Shown: piece after piece, positions 7,118 to 15,599 of the stretch
Numbering within the stretch: the stretch's first letter is position 1
Layout of the letters: every line of letters begins with the position of its first letter
From: DAOUJW01 sp034421015
GTDB lineage: Bacteria > Chloroflexota > Dehalococcoidia > Lucifugimonadales > UBA2985
Direction of reading: 5' to 3'
Assembly: GCA_034421015.1 (NCBI GenBank)
Contig: DAOUKT010000017.1
Location: 1-27,401, forward strand
DNA length: 27,401 bases
The notes under the pieces: generated by a model
Seen by the model: only the letters and a program-made list of their open reading frames with translations
Databases searched by the model: none
Told to the model about the DNA's origin: nothing
Program-made: the position numbers and the translations under genes

Positions 7118-8734
7118 TTACCTGGAAAGCGCCGGGAAGAACTGTATGATCAGGAACGCCTCCAGGCCCGCCAGGAGGACAAGGGCGATGATGTAGGGAA
7201 TGACGATGCGGAAGATGTCCCGCTCCTTGCCGGCCAGGCCGACCACGGCGGCTCCTACAAGCACCTTGGCCGGGGCCATTGAGCTGCCAACGGACGCCCC
7301 GATTGACTGGATGCTGGATATGGTCACTGCGCCGATTCCCAGGGCCTGGGCCGTCTCCATCTGCAGCAGGCCAAACATGACGTTGGAGTTGGTGTTGCTG
7401 CCGCTCATGAAGGAGCCCAGCAGGCCGATGAAGGGGGATACCAGGGGAAAGAGGGGGCCTGAGAGGTCCGCAATGCCCCTGGCAAGGAGCGTGGTCATGC
7501 CCGTATCGGCCATAACCACGGCCATTATGACCATGGTCACCACGCTTAGAGTGGACCTTATGCTCTGCCTGTAGGTGAGCCTCACGGCCTCCCGCGCAAT
7601 GCCGCCTCGCCACCGTCCGGCCAGCGCGTAGACTGCCACGCCGATGAGCGTAGAGAAGAGGATTAGAGGCGCAGGGTGGTTGAGCAGTTGAATGGGAGCG
7701 TAGTTTTCAGCCGGTGGCACCACGAACCCCTGAGACGTGGTGAAACCGGGGTAGTCGATGGACAGCTGCAGGCCGCTGACCGCCTCCTTGACGGGGCCAA
7801 TCTGCGAAATGATGCTGAGGACTATCAGCAGAAAGTACGGCATGAACGCCAGGACGAAGGGCATCGGCTCCTCTTCCGCGTGAGACTCCTCGTCGGGTCT
7901 GTCCGGGAGCTCCTCCATCCCATCTTCAGGCTGCGAAGAGGGTCGGATAAGGGGGACGCGAGCGAGCACCGCAAGTGCCGCCATGCCGAGGATGCCCGGG
8001 ACCGTGGACGCTATCTGGGGCGCGTCGGCCAGGGCAAGGGCGTACATGGCCGCGGCCATAAGGACCCCCGTTATTACCACCAGGGGCAGGCTGCGCACCA
8101 ACGCGCCAATGCCGCCGTGGATGTACGCGACCAGCGCGCCGCTGGCAACTATAACCGGCGAAAAGAGCAGGGCCATGTGCGGCGCTATCACCCCGCCCTC
8201 AATGCCGGTCACAAGCTGGATGGTGTAGTAGGAGGAGCCCATCGAGCCGAAGGTCACCGCCCACCCATGCCCCACGAGGGACATGGCGGCGGCCCGGGCC
8301 GGGGAGAATCCGAGCATGATCAGAAGCGGGGCGGAGACCGCCACGGGCACCCCGAAGCCGGTTATGCCCTGGATGAAGCTGGAGAAGCCCCAGGCTATGA
8401 TCAGCCCCTGCACAAGCCGGTCGGCTGCCAGCGCGGTCATCGTCCGCCCAATGGCGTCTATGCACTTCAGCTTGTCCAGCACGTTGAACAGGTAGACGGA
8501 CGTCCAGACTATGGTAAGAACGAAGACGCTGAGGCTCAAGCCCTTGGCGCTGGCGATGCCCACCTGGTCGGGGGCCGCTCCAAAGACAAGCAGCGCCAGG
8601 ACAACGGCGAGGACACACGCGACGGCCCCGGCCCTGGGCGCGCCCCAGTTGAGCCACAGGAGAGTGGCCAGAAGAAAGACTATCGGCGAGGACGCCAGCA
8701 GCCAGTTGATGAGGGTGGGGTCTGGGCCGGTCAT
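7118..8734 (-). CDS. lctP: L-lactate permease family transporter (LctP/LldP)
   Basis: The 538-residue, highly hydrophobic protein matches the lactate permease family (TC 2.A.14), which takes up L-lactate or glycolate with protons. The family blocks WGFSSFIQGITGFGVPVAVSA (around 115-135), GHGWAVTFGSMGSSYY (155-170), GSFMSGSNTNSN (near 443) and the final SIGASVGSSMAPAKVLVG are intact. About 12-14 spans are visible. A charged, Glu/Asp-rich cytoplasmic loop (about 265-290) splits the protein in two halves, as usual. The length is family-normal. ATG 8734 has no clear ribosome site. It is divergent from the gene at 8876, and no lactate dehydrogenase or regulator lies beside it, so the carboxylate transported is not proven. 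Confidence 0.87.
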   Translation of the reverse strand: MTGPDPTLINWLLASSPIVFLLATLLWLNWGAPRAGAVACVLAVVLALLVFGAAPDQVGIASAKGLSLSVFVLTIVWTSVYLFNVLDKLKCIDAIGRTMTALAADRLVQGLIIAWGFSSFIQGITGFGVPVAVSAPLLIMLGFSPARAAAMSLVGHGWAVTFGSMGSSYYTIQLVTGIEGGVIAPHMALLFSPVIVASGALVAYIHGGIGALVRSLPLVVITGVLMAAAMYALALADAPQIASTVPGILGMAALAVLARVPLIRPSSQPEDGMEELPDRPDEESHAEEEPMPFVLAFMPYFLLIVLSIISQIGPVKEAVSGLQLSIDYPGFTTSQGFVVPPAENYAPIQLLNHPAPLILFSTLIGVAVYALAGRWRGGIAREAVRLTYRQSIRSTLSVVTMVIMAVVMADTGMTTLLARGIADLSGPLFPLVSPFIGLLGSFMSGSNTNSNVMFGLLQMETAQALGIGAVTISSIQSIGASVGSSMAPAKVLVGAAVVGLAGKERDIFRIVIPYIIALVLLAGLEAFLIIQFFPALSR

Positions 8735-8806
8735 TGTAGTGGCATCTGAGAACCTGAGATACGTTTAGCTGAACCAGCATATCACAAGAGGGCGCGGATG
8801 GTTGCA

Positions 8807-8835
8807 ATCGGGAAAGGCGGCCCGATGTGTATAAT
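8807..8835 (+). promoter_or_regulatory. consensus -10 box with an overlapping inverted repeat
   Basis: A perfect TATAAT (8830-8835) lies 41 bases before the TTG start of the next gene. A 6-bp inverted repeat, ATCGGG-N8-CCCGAT (8807-8826), ends 3 bases upstream of it and occupies the promoter spacer. A TTGCAA at 8802-8807 is 22 bases away, longer than the usual spacing. The palindrome could be an operator for an autoregulated two-gene module; this is inference. Confidence 0.45.
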
Positions 8836-8875
8836 GAAGTCTGATCGCAATGACGCATTCTGAGGAGGAGGCGCG

Positions 8876-9229
8876 TTGGAACCTCAGACCCCTGGAATCA
8901 TGGATCTGATAGCGCAAGCTCCCTGGCGCGAGGCGGTTACGTACCGGGATACGTGGCCTCACGAGTACGTTGTGGTCAAGAGAGGTCGCCATGAGGAACT
9001 GTTGGCGGCTTTCTGCGCCCGCATAGACCAGGGGGAGGGCGTCCAGTGCTGGTTCTTCAATGAGAGGCGAGAGTACCTCTTCCTGGGAGAATACAAATAC
9101 TGGACAATGACCGAGTGCCCCAATATCGACCTGGAAGCGGACGAGTACGTGCTCAACCGCGCGCGGCTATACCACGACCGCCGCGACTTTGTGATTGAGC
9201 GCGGCGACACAGGCAGGCGAGAGGAGTAA
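8876..9229 (+). CDS. conserved small protein, partner of the downstream nuclease-like protein
   Basis: The 117-residue soluble protein has no signal peptide or membrane span. I recognise it only as a conserved type of unknown function, with blocks YRDTWPHEYVVVKR (22-35), WFFNERREYLFLGEYKYW (59-76) and VLNRARLYHDRRDFVIERGD (91-110). These are rich in Tyr, Trp and Arg, as in nucleic-acid-binding or protein-contact surfaces. The TTG start at 8876 is supported by a strong GAGGAGGAG ribosome site ending about 5 bases upstream. It ends 6 bases before the next gene's ATG, so the two are almost certainly co-translated. The stable pairing suggests an immunity, adaptor or specificity partner, but no function can be assigned. 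Confidence 0.75.
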   Translation: MEPQTPGIMDLIAQAPWREAVTYRDTWPHEYVVVKRGRHEELLAAFCARIDQGEGVQCWFFNERREYLFLGEYKYWTMTECPNIDLEADEYVLNRARLYHDRRDFVIERGDTGRREE

Positions 9230-9235
9230 ACTGCA

Positions 9236-10204
9236 ATGACTACACCGGAAGAGAGAATAGAGTACACAGATGTCCGCTCCAGATGGAGGTACGAGGACCG
9301 TGACTTCACGCCCTGGCTAGCCAGGAACCTGGACCTCCTGAGCAAGGCGGTTGGCCTGAATCTGGAGCTGGTCCAGGAGGAGGCAGCCACAGGCCCGTTC
9401 TCCTGCGACATACTAGCCAGAGATAGGGACTCTGATGTCAACGTAGCCATAGAGAACCAGTTGGAGTGGAGCGACCACAGCCATTTTGGCCAGATGCTCA
9501 CTTATACGGCGGGCCACAACGCCGGGGTTGGAGTATGGGTCGCGCCCTATTTCAGGTACGAGCACGCCGCGACCTTGGACTGGCTCAACCAATGGACGCG
9601 CGAGGGTCTGAGTTTCTACGGCGTTATGGTGGAGTTGGTCCAGAGCGGAGACTCAGAGCCGGAGCCTCGGTTACGCACGGTGGTGTCGCCTGAAGGCTGG
9701 AACCAGGACATCACCCAGCCGCCGGGGGCGTACGCTTCCCCACGCAACCAGCAGTTCCAAGCCTTCTTCCAGCCACTGATTGAGCACCTTATTTGGGTGG
9801 GTTTTGCAGACAGGGCAACCCAGCACTACGGCCCCGGCGGGCGGTTCTTCCCATCCAGGCTCAGCGAGGCAAGCATAGGGTACGCTGTATCCTTCGAGGG
9901 TGAGAATGCCGCTTGGGTAACCCTTCACATACGAACAGAAGACAGGGAACTGACCAATCGGATATTTGACGAGTTGATAACTGACAGAGAGAATATCGAG
10001 TCCAGCATCATTCCTCTCGGCCAGGAATGGTACTGGAATAGGTTCGACAGAGAAGCTTTCTCCAGTGTAAACATAAGAAGGGACGGCTCCATAGACGACC
10101 CGCCGGAGAGGCTGGCGGAGACCAGGGCGTGGATGTTTGAAATGCTCCCCAAGTTCAAGGACCTCTTCGACCCGCGCCTGGAGAAGATACTGCGGGAACT
10201 ATAG
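9236..10204 (+). CDS. DUF4268-type protein with PD-(D/E)XK nuclease-like core
   Basis: The 322-residue protein has an N-terminal restriction-endonuclease-like region: D58 in GPFSCDILA, then E73-N-Q75 in VAIENQLEWSD, then Q86 in HFGQMLTYTAG. This is the D...ExQ variant of the PD-(D/E)XK site, followed by VGVWVAPYFRYEHAATLDWL (98-117). The C-terminal half (about 165-322) resembles DUF4268, a domain found near restriction and defence genes. ATG 9236 has GAGGAG about 9 bases upstream. It forms a two-gene unit with the small protein before it. A mirrored hairpin repeat follows. A DNA-processing or defence role is plausible by family and context, not shown; Gln in place of Lys could weaken or retune catalysis. 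Confidence 0.72.
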   Translation: MTTPEERIEYTDVRSRWRYEDRDFTPWLARNLDLLSKAVGLNLELVQEEAATGPFSCDILARDRDSDVNVAIENQLEWSDHSHFGQMLTYTAGHNAGVGVWVAPYFRYEHAATLDWLNQWTREGLSFYGVMVELVQSGDSEPEPRLRTVVSPEGWNQDITQPPGAYASPRNQQFQAFFQPLIEHLIWVGFADRATQHYGPGGRFFPSRLSEASIGYAVSFEGENAAWVTLHIRTEDRELTNRIFDELITDRENIESSIIPLGQEWYWNRFDREAFSSVNIRRDGSIDDPPERLAETRAWMFEMLPKFKDLFDPRLEKILREL

Positions 10205-10264
10205 ACCAAGGACGGAGGCTGATCGCGGCGTCAGACTCACAGCGCAAGGGTTGTCCTTTGCGTA

Positions 10265-10415
10265 GCTACGGCGGCATCTCAGAGAAAATACATTTCTCGT
10301 CATTCCGGCGAAAGCCGGAATCTATCTCCTTCTATAACGAACGCCCTGGATTCCTGCTTCCGCAGGAATGGTCGGGAAGCGCGCCACAACTGAGGTTATT
10401 CAAAGGTTTGCGCGA
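10265..10415. repeat. REP/BIME-like hairpin repeat block, copy C
   Basis: The gap between the nuclease-like gene and ilvD contains ATTCCGGC-GAAA-GCCGGAAT (10302-10321) and ATTCCTGC-TTCC-GCAGGAAT (10350-10369) in mirror orientation. They are bounded by TACGGCGGCATCT (about 10267) and ACTGAGGTTATTCAAAGG (about 10390), which are shared with copy A. Stem bases differ from those of copies A and D, but each stem remains fully paired. Confidence 0.85.
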
Positions 10416-10468
10416 GCATAACCTCGTGCCCTGCACGGGGCAGGAATCTGAGCAAAGCCCGCAGCCCG

Positions 10469-12157
10469 CTACCCCGTGACCGCGCCCTCTGAGGCGGAGC
10501 CGACCAGCTTGGCGTACTTTGCCAGCGCGCCCCTGGTGTGCAGCGGGTCCGGGGCCGTCGCCGCGGCCATTCGCTGCTGGATCTCGCTGTCGGAGAGGGC
10601 GACCTCAAGGACGCGGTTGGGCACGTCCAGCGTGATGGTGTCGCCGTCCTTCAGCGCAGCGATGGGCCCTCCGGCCGCAGCCTCGGGCGCGACGTGGCCC
10701 ACCATAAGGCCGTGGGTCGCGCCGGAGAACCGGCCGTCGGTGATGAGGGCAACGTGCTCGCCAAGCCCCTGGCCCACAATCGCCGCCGTCACCGCGAGCA
10801 TCTCCTGCATACCGGGGCCTCCCCTGGGCCCCTCGTAGCGGATGACAATCACGTCTCCCTGGTTGATGTCGCCTCCCAGCACCGCGCGGTAGGCGTCCTG
10901 CTCCCTGTCGTACACCCTGGCCGGGCCCTGGTGGTACAGCTTCTCCTTGCCCGCCACCTTGATCACCGCGCCCTCGGGAGCGATGTTGCCCTTGAGGATG
11001 GCGAGGCCGCCCGTGGGGCTCAGGGGCGACGACACGGGGAACACGATCTTCTGGTCGGCCTCCTCCTCAACGCCTTCCAGGTTCTCGCGCACGGTCTTGC
11101 CTGTGACGGTCATGGCGTCGCCGTGGAGCAGGCCGGCGTCCAGGAGCCGCTTCATAACCTGGGGCACGCCGCCGATGGCGTGAAGGTCGGCCATGACGTA
11201 AGCGCCCCCAGGCCGCAGGCTGGCGATGTAAGGCGTGTTGCGGCTGATGTAGTCGAAGTCGTCAATCGAGAGGGACACGCCGGCCTCATGGCTGATGGCA
11301 AGCAGGTGAAGCACCGAGTTGGTGGACCCGCCCATCGCCACCACGACCGTTATGGCGTTCTCAAAAGCCTGGCGGGTGAGGATGTCACGAGGCGCAATGC
11401 CCATCTCCAGCAGCCTGACCGCCGCCTCCCCCGCCTGCCTGCACTCCTCCGCCTTGAGAGGGTCAACCGCCGGAATGGAGGCGTCTCCGGGGAGGCACAT
11501 GCCAAGGGCCTCAATGGCCGAGGACATGGTGTTGGCGGTGAAGAGACCGGCGCATGCGCCCGCGCCGGGACAGGCCACGCGCTCCATCTCGTCAAGCTCA
11601 GCGTCGGTTATGCTGCCGCGGGCGTGCGCGCCAATGGCCTCGTACACGTCCTGGATGTTCACGTCCTTCCCGTGGTAGGTGCCCGGCATGATGGTCCCGC
11701 CGTAAACGAAGACGGAGGGTATGTTCAGCCGGGCCATTGCCATCAGGCAGCCGGGCATGTTCTTGTCGCAGGCGCCGACGGTCACGAGGCCGTCGAACCA
11801 CTCCGCCATGGACACAACCTCGATGGAGTCTGCGATGACCTCGCGGCTGACCAGGGAGGCCTTCATGCCCTCAGTTGCCATGGACACGCCGTCGCTGACG
11901 GTTATGGTGCCGAACTCGAAGGGCGTGCCGCTTGCAGAGCGAATGCCCTCCTTGACGCGAGCGGTCAACGGCCCCAGGTGGACGTTGCACGGAGTGACGT
12001 CGCTGGCAAGGTTGGCCACGCCGATGAAGGGATTGGACAGAGCGGTGTCGTCCAGGCCGGTGGCCCGGAGCATGGAGCGGGACCCCGCCCGCGTGGGACC
12101 GGCGGTGATGGCCCGGCTCTTGTGCTTCATATTGTCGTTACGAGTATAGGACTGCAT
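10469..12157 (-). CDS. ilvD: dihydroxy-acid dehydratase
   Basis: The 562-residue enzyme catalyses the penultimate step of valine and isoleucine synthesis, dehydrating 2,3-dihydroxy-3-methyl acids. The iron-sulfur ligands are visible as C57 (DVTPCNVH), C130 (GACDKNMPG) and C202 (GAGACAGLFTANTM). This three-cysteine pattern is that of the [2Fe-2S] branch. The active-site serine region SDGRFSGATHGLMVGHVAPEA is intact near the C-terminus. The length is normal for bacterial IlvD. The start at ATG 12157 is well supported by AAGGAGG about 5 bases upstream; an internal ATG lies nine codons later. The gene is monocistronic here, between the nuclease-like pair and the Septu-like pair. No other branched-chain genes are nearby. 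Confidence 0.96.
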   Translation of the reverse strand: MQSYTRNDNMKHKSRAITAGPTRAGSRSMLRATGLDDTALSNPFIGVANLASDVTPCNVHLGPLTARVKEGIRSASGTPFEFGTITVSDGVSMATEGMKASLVSREVIADSIEVVSMAEWFDGLVTVGACDKNMPGCLMAMARLNIPSVFVYGGTIMPGTYHGKDVNIQDVYEAIGAHARGSITDAELDEMERVACPGAGACAGLFTANTMSSAIEALGMCLPGDASIPAVDPLKAEECRQAGEAAVRLLEMGIAPRDILTRQAFENAITVVVAMGGSTNSVLHLLAISHEAGVSLSIDDFDYISRNTPYIASLRPGGAYVMADLHAIGGVPQVMKRLLDAGLLHGDAMTVTGKTVRENLEGVEEEADQKIVFPVSSPLSPTGGLAILKGNIAPEGAVIKVAGKEKLYHQGPARVYDREQDAYRAVLGGDINQGDVIVIRYEGPRGGPGMQEMLAVTAAIVGQGLGEHVALITDGRFSGATHGLMVGHVAPEAAAGGPIAALKDGDTITLDVPNRVLEVALSDSEIQQRMAAATAPDPLHTRGALAKYAKLVGSASEGAVTG

Positions 12158-12203
12158 GACGCCTCCTTAGTTTAATGGGCGGACATCTAATACCTTGTAT
12201 CGT

Positions 12204-12233
12204 AGTGTAGTCTCCAGAGCGGCTGCGTTGCAA
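12204..12233 (-). promoter_or_regulatory. candidate ilvD promoter
   Basis: On the minus strand TTGCAA (12228-12233) and TACACT (12204-12209) are spaced by 18 bases, about 47 bases upstream of the ilvD start. It is a pattern call only. The rest of the 12158-12325 gap shows no gene or recognisable element. Confidence 0.35.
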
Positions 12234-12325
12234 CCATTGGGGGCTGGGAGTTGAACATCCCACCTGGATGCCCATCCAGTATCGGGCTACGGGACATGCC
12301 CGTACGGACAAGGCGAAAGCGGGTC

Positions 12326-13030
12326 TTACGCCAGATCGGGATAGTATTTCGCCAAGAAGGCGGTGACGAATGTAGAGAAGGGTTTGTCAGGCTGCGTGAA
12401 GTCAAGAGCAACCAGAACCATCTGCTCAGGGTCAGATATGCCACTAAGACCCTGAATCAGCAAGTTCCGCTGGCGGAGACGCTGGCTCCATAGATGGGCA
12501 GGATGGTTGACTCCCAATTGTCTGTCATTCAGGTCCATGTCCCAAATAGTGCGTCTAGCCATTGACCATGCCAGCCCGTCAAGCTTTTCAGCAGGTCTGA
12601 TTTCACCCGTCTCAACATCGAACTCGAAGTACTCCTCCGCAGGTTTCCGTCCTACTTCCGCATTGGGATTGACGTACTCCGACACAGGCGTGTAACGAGA
12701 GTCTGTACCCAACAACTGATTGGTTTGCGCATCGTCAAAGCCAGGCCAGCTGCCGCCCTTTGCCTGGTTGCACCTTTCGCAGGCCAGTACCAGGTTAAGC
12801 CAGTCGAGCCACTGTCCGGGAAACCAGCCGCGCGGCCGAAAGTGGTCGATGGTTCCTTCGAATGGCCACCTGCAGTCCTCCTCGCAGTAGGCACAGACCT
12901 GCCCAAAGTCCTGAGCAAGAGCCTCGCGAATTTGCCGACGGTCTCCGCCGTCCAGGTGAACCCATTCGGTGTATGCGGCGCGTAACTGCTCGAAGAACGA
13001 AGGCTCCGCCGACCGCTCTACCGAGTGCAA
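12326..13030 (-). CDS. ptuB: HNH endonuclease, Septu PtuB-like
   Basis: The 234-residue protein carries an HNH/beta-beta-alpha-metal nuclease core with structural zinc cysteines: C46-AY-C49, the catalytic-strand IDHFRPR (61-67) with H63, LDWLNLVLA (75-83), then C84-ER-C87 followed by NQAKG. This is the arrangement of the HNH family paired with ATPases in Septu (PtuAB) and retron-Eco7-type systems. No reverse transcriptase is present, which favours Septu. The start is TTG 13030, two bases after the ATPase stop, with AGGAGA about 10 bases upstream, so translation is coupled. In Septu, PtuB is the DNA-cutting effector controlled by PtuA. Both catalytic and zinc residues look intact. Confidence 0.82.
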   Translation of the reverse strand: MHSVERSAEPSFFEQLRAAYTEWVHLDGGDRRQIREALAQDFGQVCAYCEEDCRWPFEGTIDHFRPRGWFPGQWLDWLNLVLACERCNQAKGGSWPGFDDAQTNQLLGTDSRYTPVSEYVNPNAEVGRKPAEEYFEFDVETGEIRPAEKLDGLAWSMARRTIWDMDLNDRQLGVNHPAHLWSQRLRQRNLLIQGLSGISDPEQMVLVALDFTQPDKPFSTFVTAFLAKYYPDLA

Positions 13031-13032
13031 GA

Positions 13033-14448
13033 TCAGCCGTTCTCCTGGTTGAGTTCCTGGGACCGCCGGTATTTCTCAAGAGCCTCCGCGAACTGCCGCT
13101 CGAACAGTTCCCGCTGGGCCGCCTCTGCGCCGCCGGCCAATAGCTCCCTGCTCAGGAACCGCCGTAACTCCTCCATCCGCTCCTGACGTCCCGCCTCTTC
13201 CTCCGGGTCACTGCAAGGCCCTTCGTTCCGCAACCTCCGAAACTCCCGCGCCGCCTCCGCGGTTTCGTTGTCCGTTGGGTCCTCAACCCCCATCATGTTG
13301 CGCAGGATCTCATCCGCCGTCCAGCCCACGATGTCCTCTTTGTTGGGGGAGTAGGTCACAACGCCGTTCTCGTCGCGCTTCAGCAGGTGCACCTGGCCAG
13401 CTTTCAGACCGGCCACCACAAAGGGCGAGTGAGTTGTGGCGAATATCTGCAGGCCCGGGAAGTGATCCAGCAGCGCCGGTATCACCCGCCGCTGCCACGT
13501 GGGATGCAGGTGGTTCTCTATCTCGTCAATGAGCAGGATTGCGGGATGCTCGTGCCAGTCATTGCGGAATCCATAATGATTAACCATCTTGAGCGCCAGC
13601 CACCGTATCCAGAGTAACGTCCCCTCCGTCCCTGAACTGAGATATCCAAGGTATATCGGCACAGACTCCGGCGGCTCTCGATACGCCGAATATGACGGCT
13701 CCTCATCATAAGGAAGAGATTCGAAATTTCGAATATCGGTGGTGTTTATTCCCATCCTTGGTTTGATAGGTATTAGACTAGGGTCTGGATCTGGGTGGTT
13801 CAGATAGCCTCGTATATCATAGCCGTGTATGTAGTTGTGGGGTTTTGAGTCTCTAATGACTTCATCGCAGATGCGCTTGCTGCACGCATCCGCTAGCTCA
13901 ATTGATTCTGTGAATGGGATCCATTCCTTAGTAAAGGCAGCATCTCCTCCAGTATCTCTAAGCTCTTCCCCCAACAATGCAGCAGCGCACATTGTGCGGG
14001 AACCGCTGAAGGGCCCGGCCAATGCCTCGGCAGCCGTCTCGCCGTAGGCGTCAGGCTCTTCTACCTTAGATACGCCGGGCAGTCCTTCACGCACAGAGCT
14101 AATGTAAACTGCAGGCAGTTCCTCCGGGCTCATTATTGATCCTTCTTTGGTGCCAACCCAGTCTTCACTGGCTGCCAGATAGCTTCCCTTTCGAATATCC
14201 AGCCAACCTTCACTTATAGCTTCATCAATTTCATCGTCCGGAAAAAGGACCGACGAGACATGAGCATTATCTAGTAGCCCTTTGCCGTTCTCCTCCAACC
14301 GGTTGAGGCTCTTTGCCAGCATCAGGAGGATGGTACTTTTCCCGGAGGCGTTCGGCCCGACGAACACGTTGATTCGCTCGTCCAGCTTGAGCTTAATCGG
14401 CTCAGTGAACGGCGGCACTCCGCCAAAATACATTCTCGTCAAGTGCAT
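13033..14448 (-). CDS. ptuA: AAA/ABC-type ATPase, Septu PtuA-like
   Basis: The 471-residue SMC/ABC-like ATPase has Walker A GPNASGKST (31-39), an ABC-type signature LSSGTEG (270-276), Walker B ILLIDEIENHLHP (304-316) and the switch histidine TTHSP (339-343). There is no C-terminal TOPRIM domain, unlike OLD nucleases. A charged helical tail, about 395-471, is rich in Glu and Arg. A downstream HNH nuclease follows with a 2-base gap. This matches PtuA of Septu antiphage systems, where the ATPase is thought to hold the nuclease inactive until infection. ATG 14448 has only a weak ribosome site. Base composition in 13650-14250 is visibly AT-richer than in neighbouring genes, consistent with horizontal acquisition. 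Confidence 0.82.
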   Translation of the reverse strand: MHLTRMYFGGVPPFTEPIKLKLDERINVFVGPNASGKSTILLMLAKSLNRLEENGKGLLDNAHVSSVLFPDDEIDEAISEGWLDIRKGSYLAASEDWVGTKEGSIMSPEELPAVYISSVREGLPGVSKVEEPDAYGETAAEALAGPFSGSRTMCAAALLGEELRDTGGDAAFTKEWIPFTESIELADACSKRICDEVIRDSKPHNYIHGYDIRGYLNHPDPDPSLIPIKPRMGINTTDIRNFESLPYDEEPSYSAYREPPESVPIYLGYLSSGTEGTLLWIRWLALKMVNHYGFRNDWHEHPAILLIDEIENHLHPTWQRRVIPALLDHFPGLQIFATTHSPFVVAGLKAGQVHLLKRDENGVVTYSPNKEDIVGWTADEILRNMMGVEDPTDNETAEAAREFRRLRNEGPCSDPEEEAGRQERMEELRRFLSRELLAGGAEAAQRELFERQFAEALEKYRRSQELNQENG

Positions 14449-14523
14449 AGCAGAACCCTACCCCTCTCCAACTCCCCACATTTTATCACAGCCAATCGTG
14501 GCTCGCGGCCTTGGGCAATGGGG

Positions 14524-14529
14524 TATAAT
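14524..14529 (+). promoter_or_regulatory. consensus -10 box upstream of the universal stress gene
   Basis: A perfect TATAAT lies 40 bases before the ATG of the UspA gene, in the divergent gap with ptuA. I could not find a good -35 box at the normal distance. Confidence 0.4.
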
Positions 14530-14569
14530 ATAGCCGGCAACCACCTAAGACACACCACGGGAGGCACGT

Positions 14570-15553
14570 ATGAAGATCCTCGTTCCCCTGGACGGCTCCA
14601 AGCTCTCGGAATCCATCATGGGGCGGGTGGCGCAGATTGCGGAGGCCACGCAGGCGGAGGTCGTCCTGCTCAGCGTTGTGGAGGAGCCTCGTATCGGCGG
14701 CACGTGGCTGGAGGCCCTGGCCTCGGTCGACGAGACCACCGGAGCCTTCGGCATGGCCGGCACATCCTATCTGCGACGGGCGCAGCATGCGTCGGACGCG
14801 GTCGCCGAGACTAGGGACCAGGCTCTCACCCGCGCCCTGAACTCGGCGGAGCGACACCTGGCCCGGGTCGCCGGAGAGTTCCCGTCGCTCAAGACAACCA
14901 CAAAGGCGGTCTACGGGGACGACATCGTAACGTCGATCCTGAGCGTAGCCCTGGAGGAGAATGCCGACCTCATTGCGATGTCCACCCGCGGCCACTCCGG
15001 CCTGGGCCGGTGGGTGTACGGCAGCAACGCCGACAAGCTCCTTCACTCCACGTCCACCCCAATGCTGATCCTGAGGCCCGGCGACGACGGAGAGACCCCG
15101 CCGGACGGGAAGCCAATCGACACCCTGGTGACGCCCCTGGACGGCTCCGCCCTTGCGGAGAGGGCCCTGCCGCACGTGGAGGCCCTGGCCGGAGCGATGG
15201 GCGCGAAGGTCCTCCTGGTCCAGGTCGTATCCCCGCCTCCTCTGCCCGTCTCGGCGAATGAGGTCTACGCCTTCGACCCCCAGCTGACATCCAACCTGGA
15301 GCAGGTCGCCACAGGATACCTCAGGGAGAGGCGTGCCGAGCTGGAGCAGAAGGGCTTGCAGGTGGAGACCGCTGTCAAGAACGGACACCCGGCAGCCCAC
15401 ATAATCGACCTCGCCGCCGAGGACGAAGGCCGCCTGATTGTGATGTCCACCCACGGCCGGTCGGGGCTGGGACGCTGGATAATGGGCAGCGTGGCAGACC
15501 GCGTGCTGAGGGCTTCCTACAGCCCGGTGCTGCTCATCCGGCCCCAGGAGTAG
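14570..15553 (+). CDS. universal stress protein with two tandem UspA domains
   Basis: The 327-residue cytoplasmic protein consists of two UspA folds. Domain 1 (about 1-165) begins MKILVPLDGSKLSE and ends with MSTRGHSGLGRWVYGSNADKLL. Domain 2 (about 182-327) begins DTLVTPLDGSALAE and ends MSTHGRSGLGRWIMGSVADRVL. Both contain the G-x2-G-x9-G-[ST/N]-type ATP-binding signature, so both are probably nucleotide-binding. Such tandem proteins act in general stress or energy-limitation responses, but no specific partner is known. ATG 14570 is preceded by GGGAGG. It is monocistronic and divergent from the Septu-like pair. The downstream gap begins with repeat copy D. Confidence 0.92.
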   Translation: MKILVPLDGSKLSESIMGRVAQIAEATQAEVVLLSVVEEPRIGGTWLEALASVDETTGAFGMAGTSYLRRAQHASDAVAETRDQALTRALNSAERHLARVAGEFPSLKTTTKAVYGDDIVTSILSVALEENADLIAMSTRGHSGLGRWVYGSNADKLLHSTSTPMLILRPGDDGETPPDGKPIDTLVTPLDGSALAERALPHVEALAGAMGAKVLLVQVVSPPPLPVSANEVYAFDPQLTSNLEQVATGYLRERRAELEQKGLQVETAVKNGHPAAHIIDLAAEDEGRLIVMSTHGRSGLGRWIMGSVADRVLRASYSPVLLIRPQE

Positions 15554-15599
15554 GCCTCGCCGGGATACGTCACAACCCTGGTGTATTGTCCAAAGAGGT

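Noticed and set aside
6645..7613. Minus-strand open frame across crcB and the end of lctP
   Set aside because: It crosses two well-supported genes and is rich in Gly/His/Arg as expected for shadows.
10538..12175. Very long plus-strand open frame opposite ilvD
   Set aside because: Antisense shadow; ilvD is unmistakable on the minus strand and this frame shows no known family.
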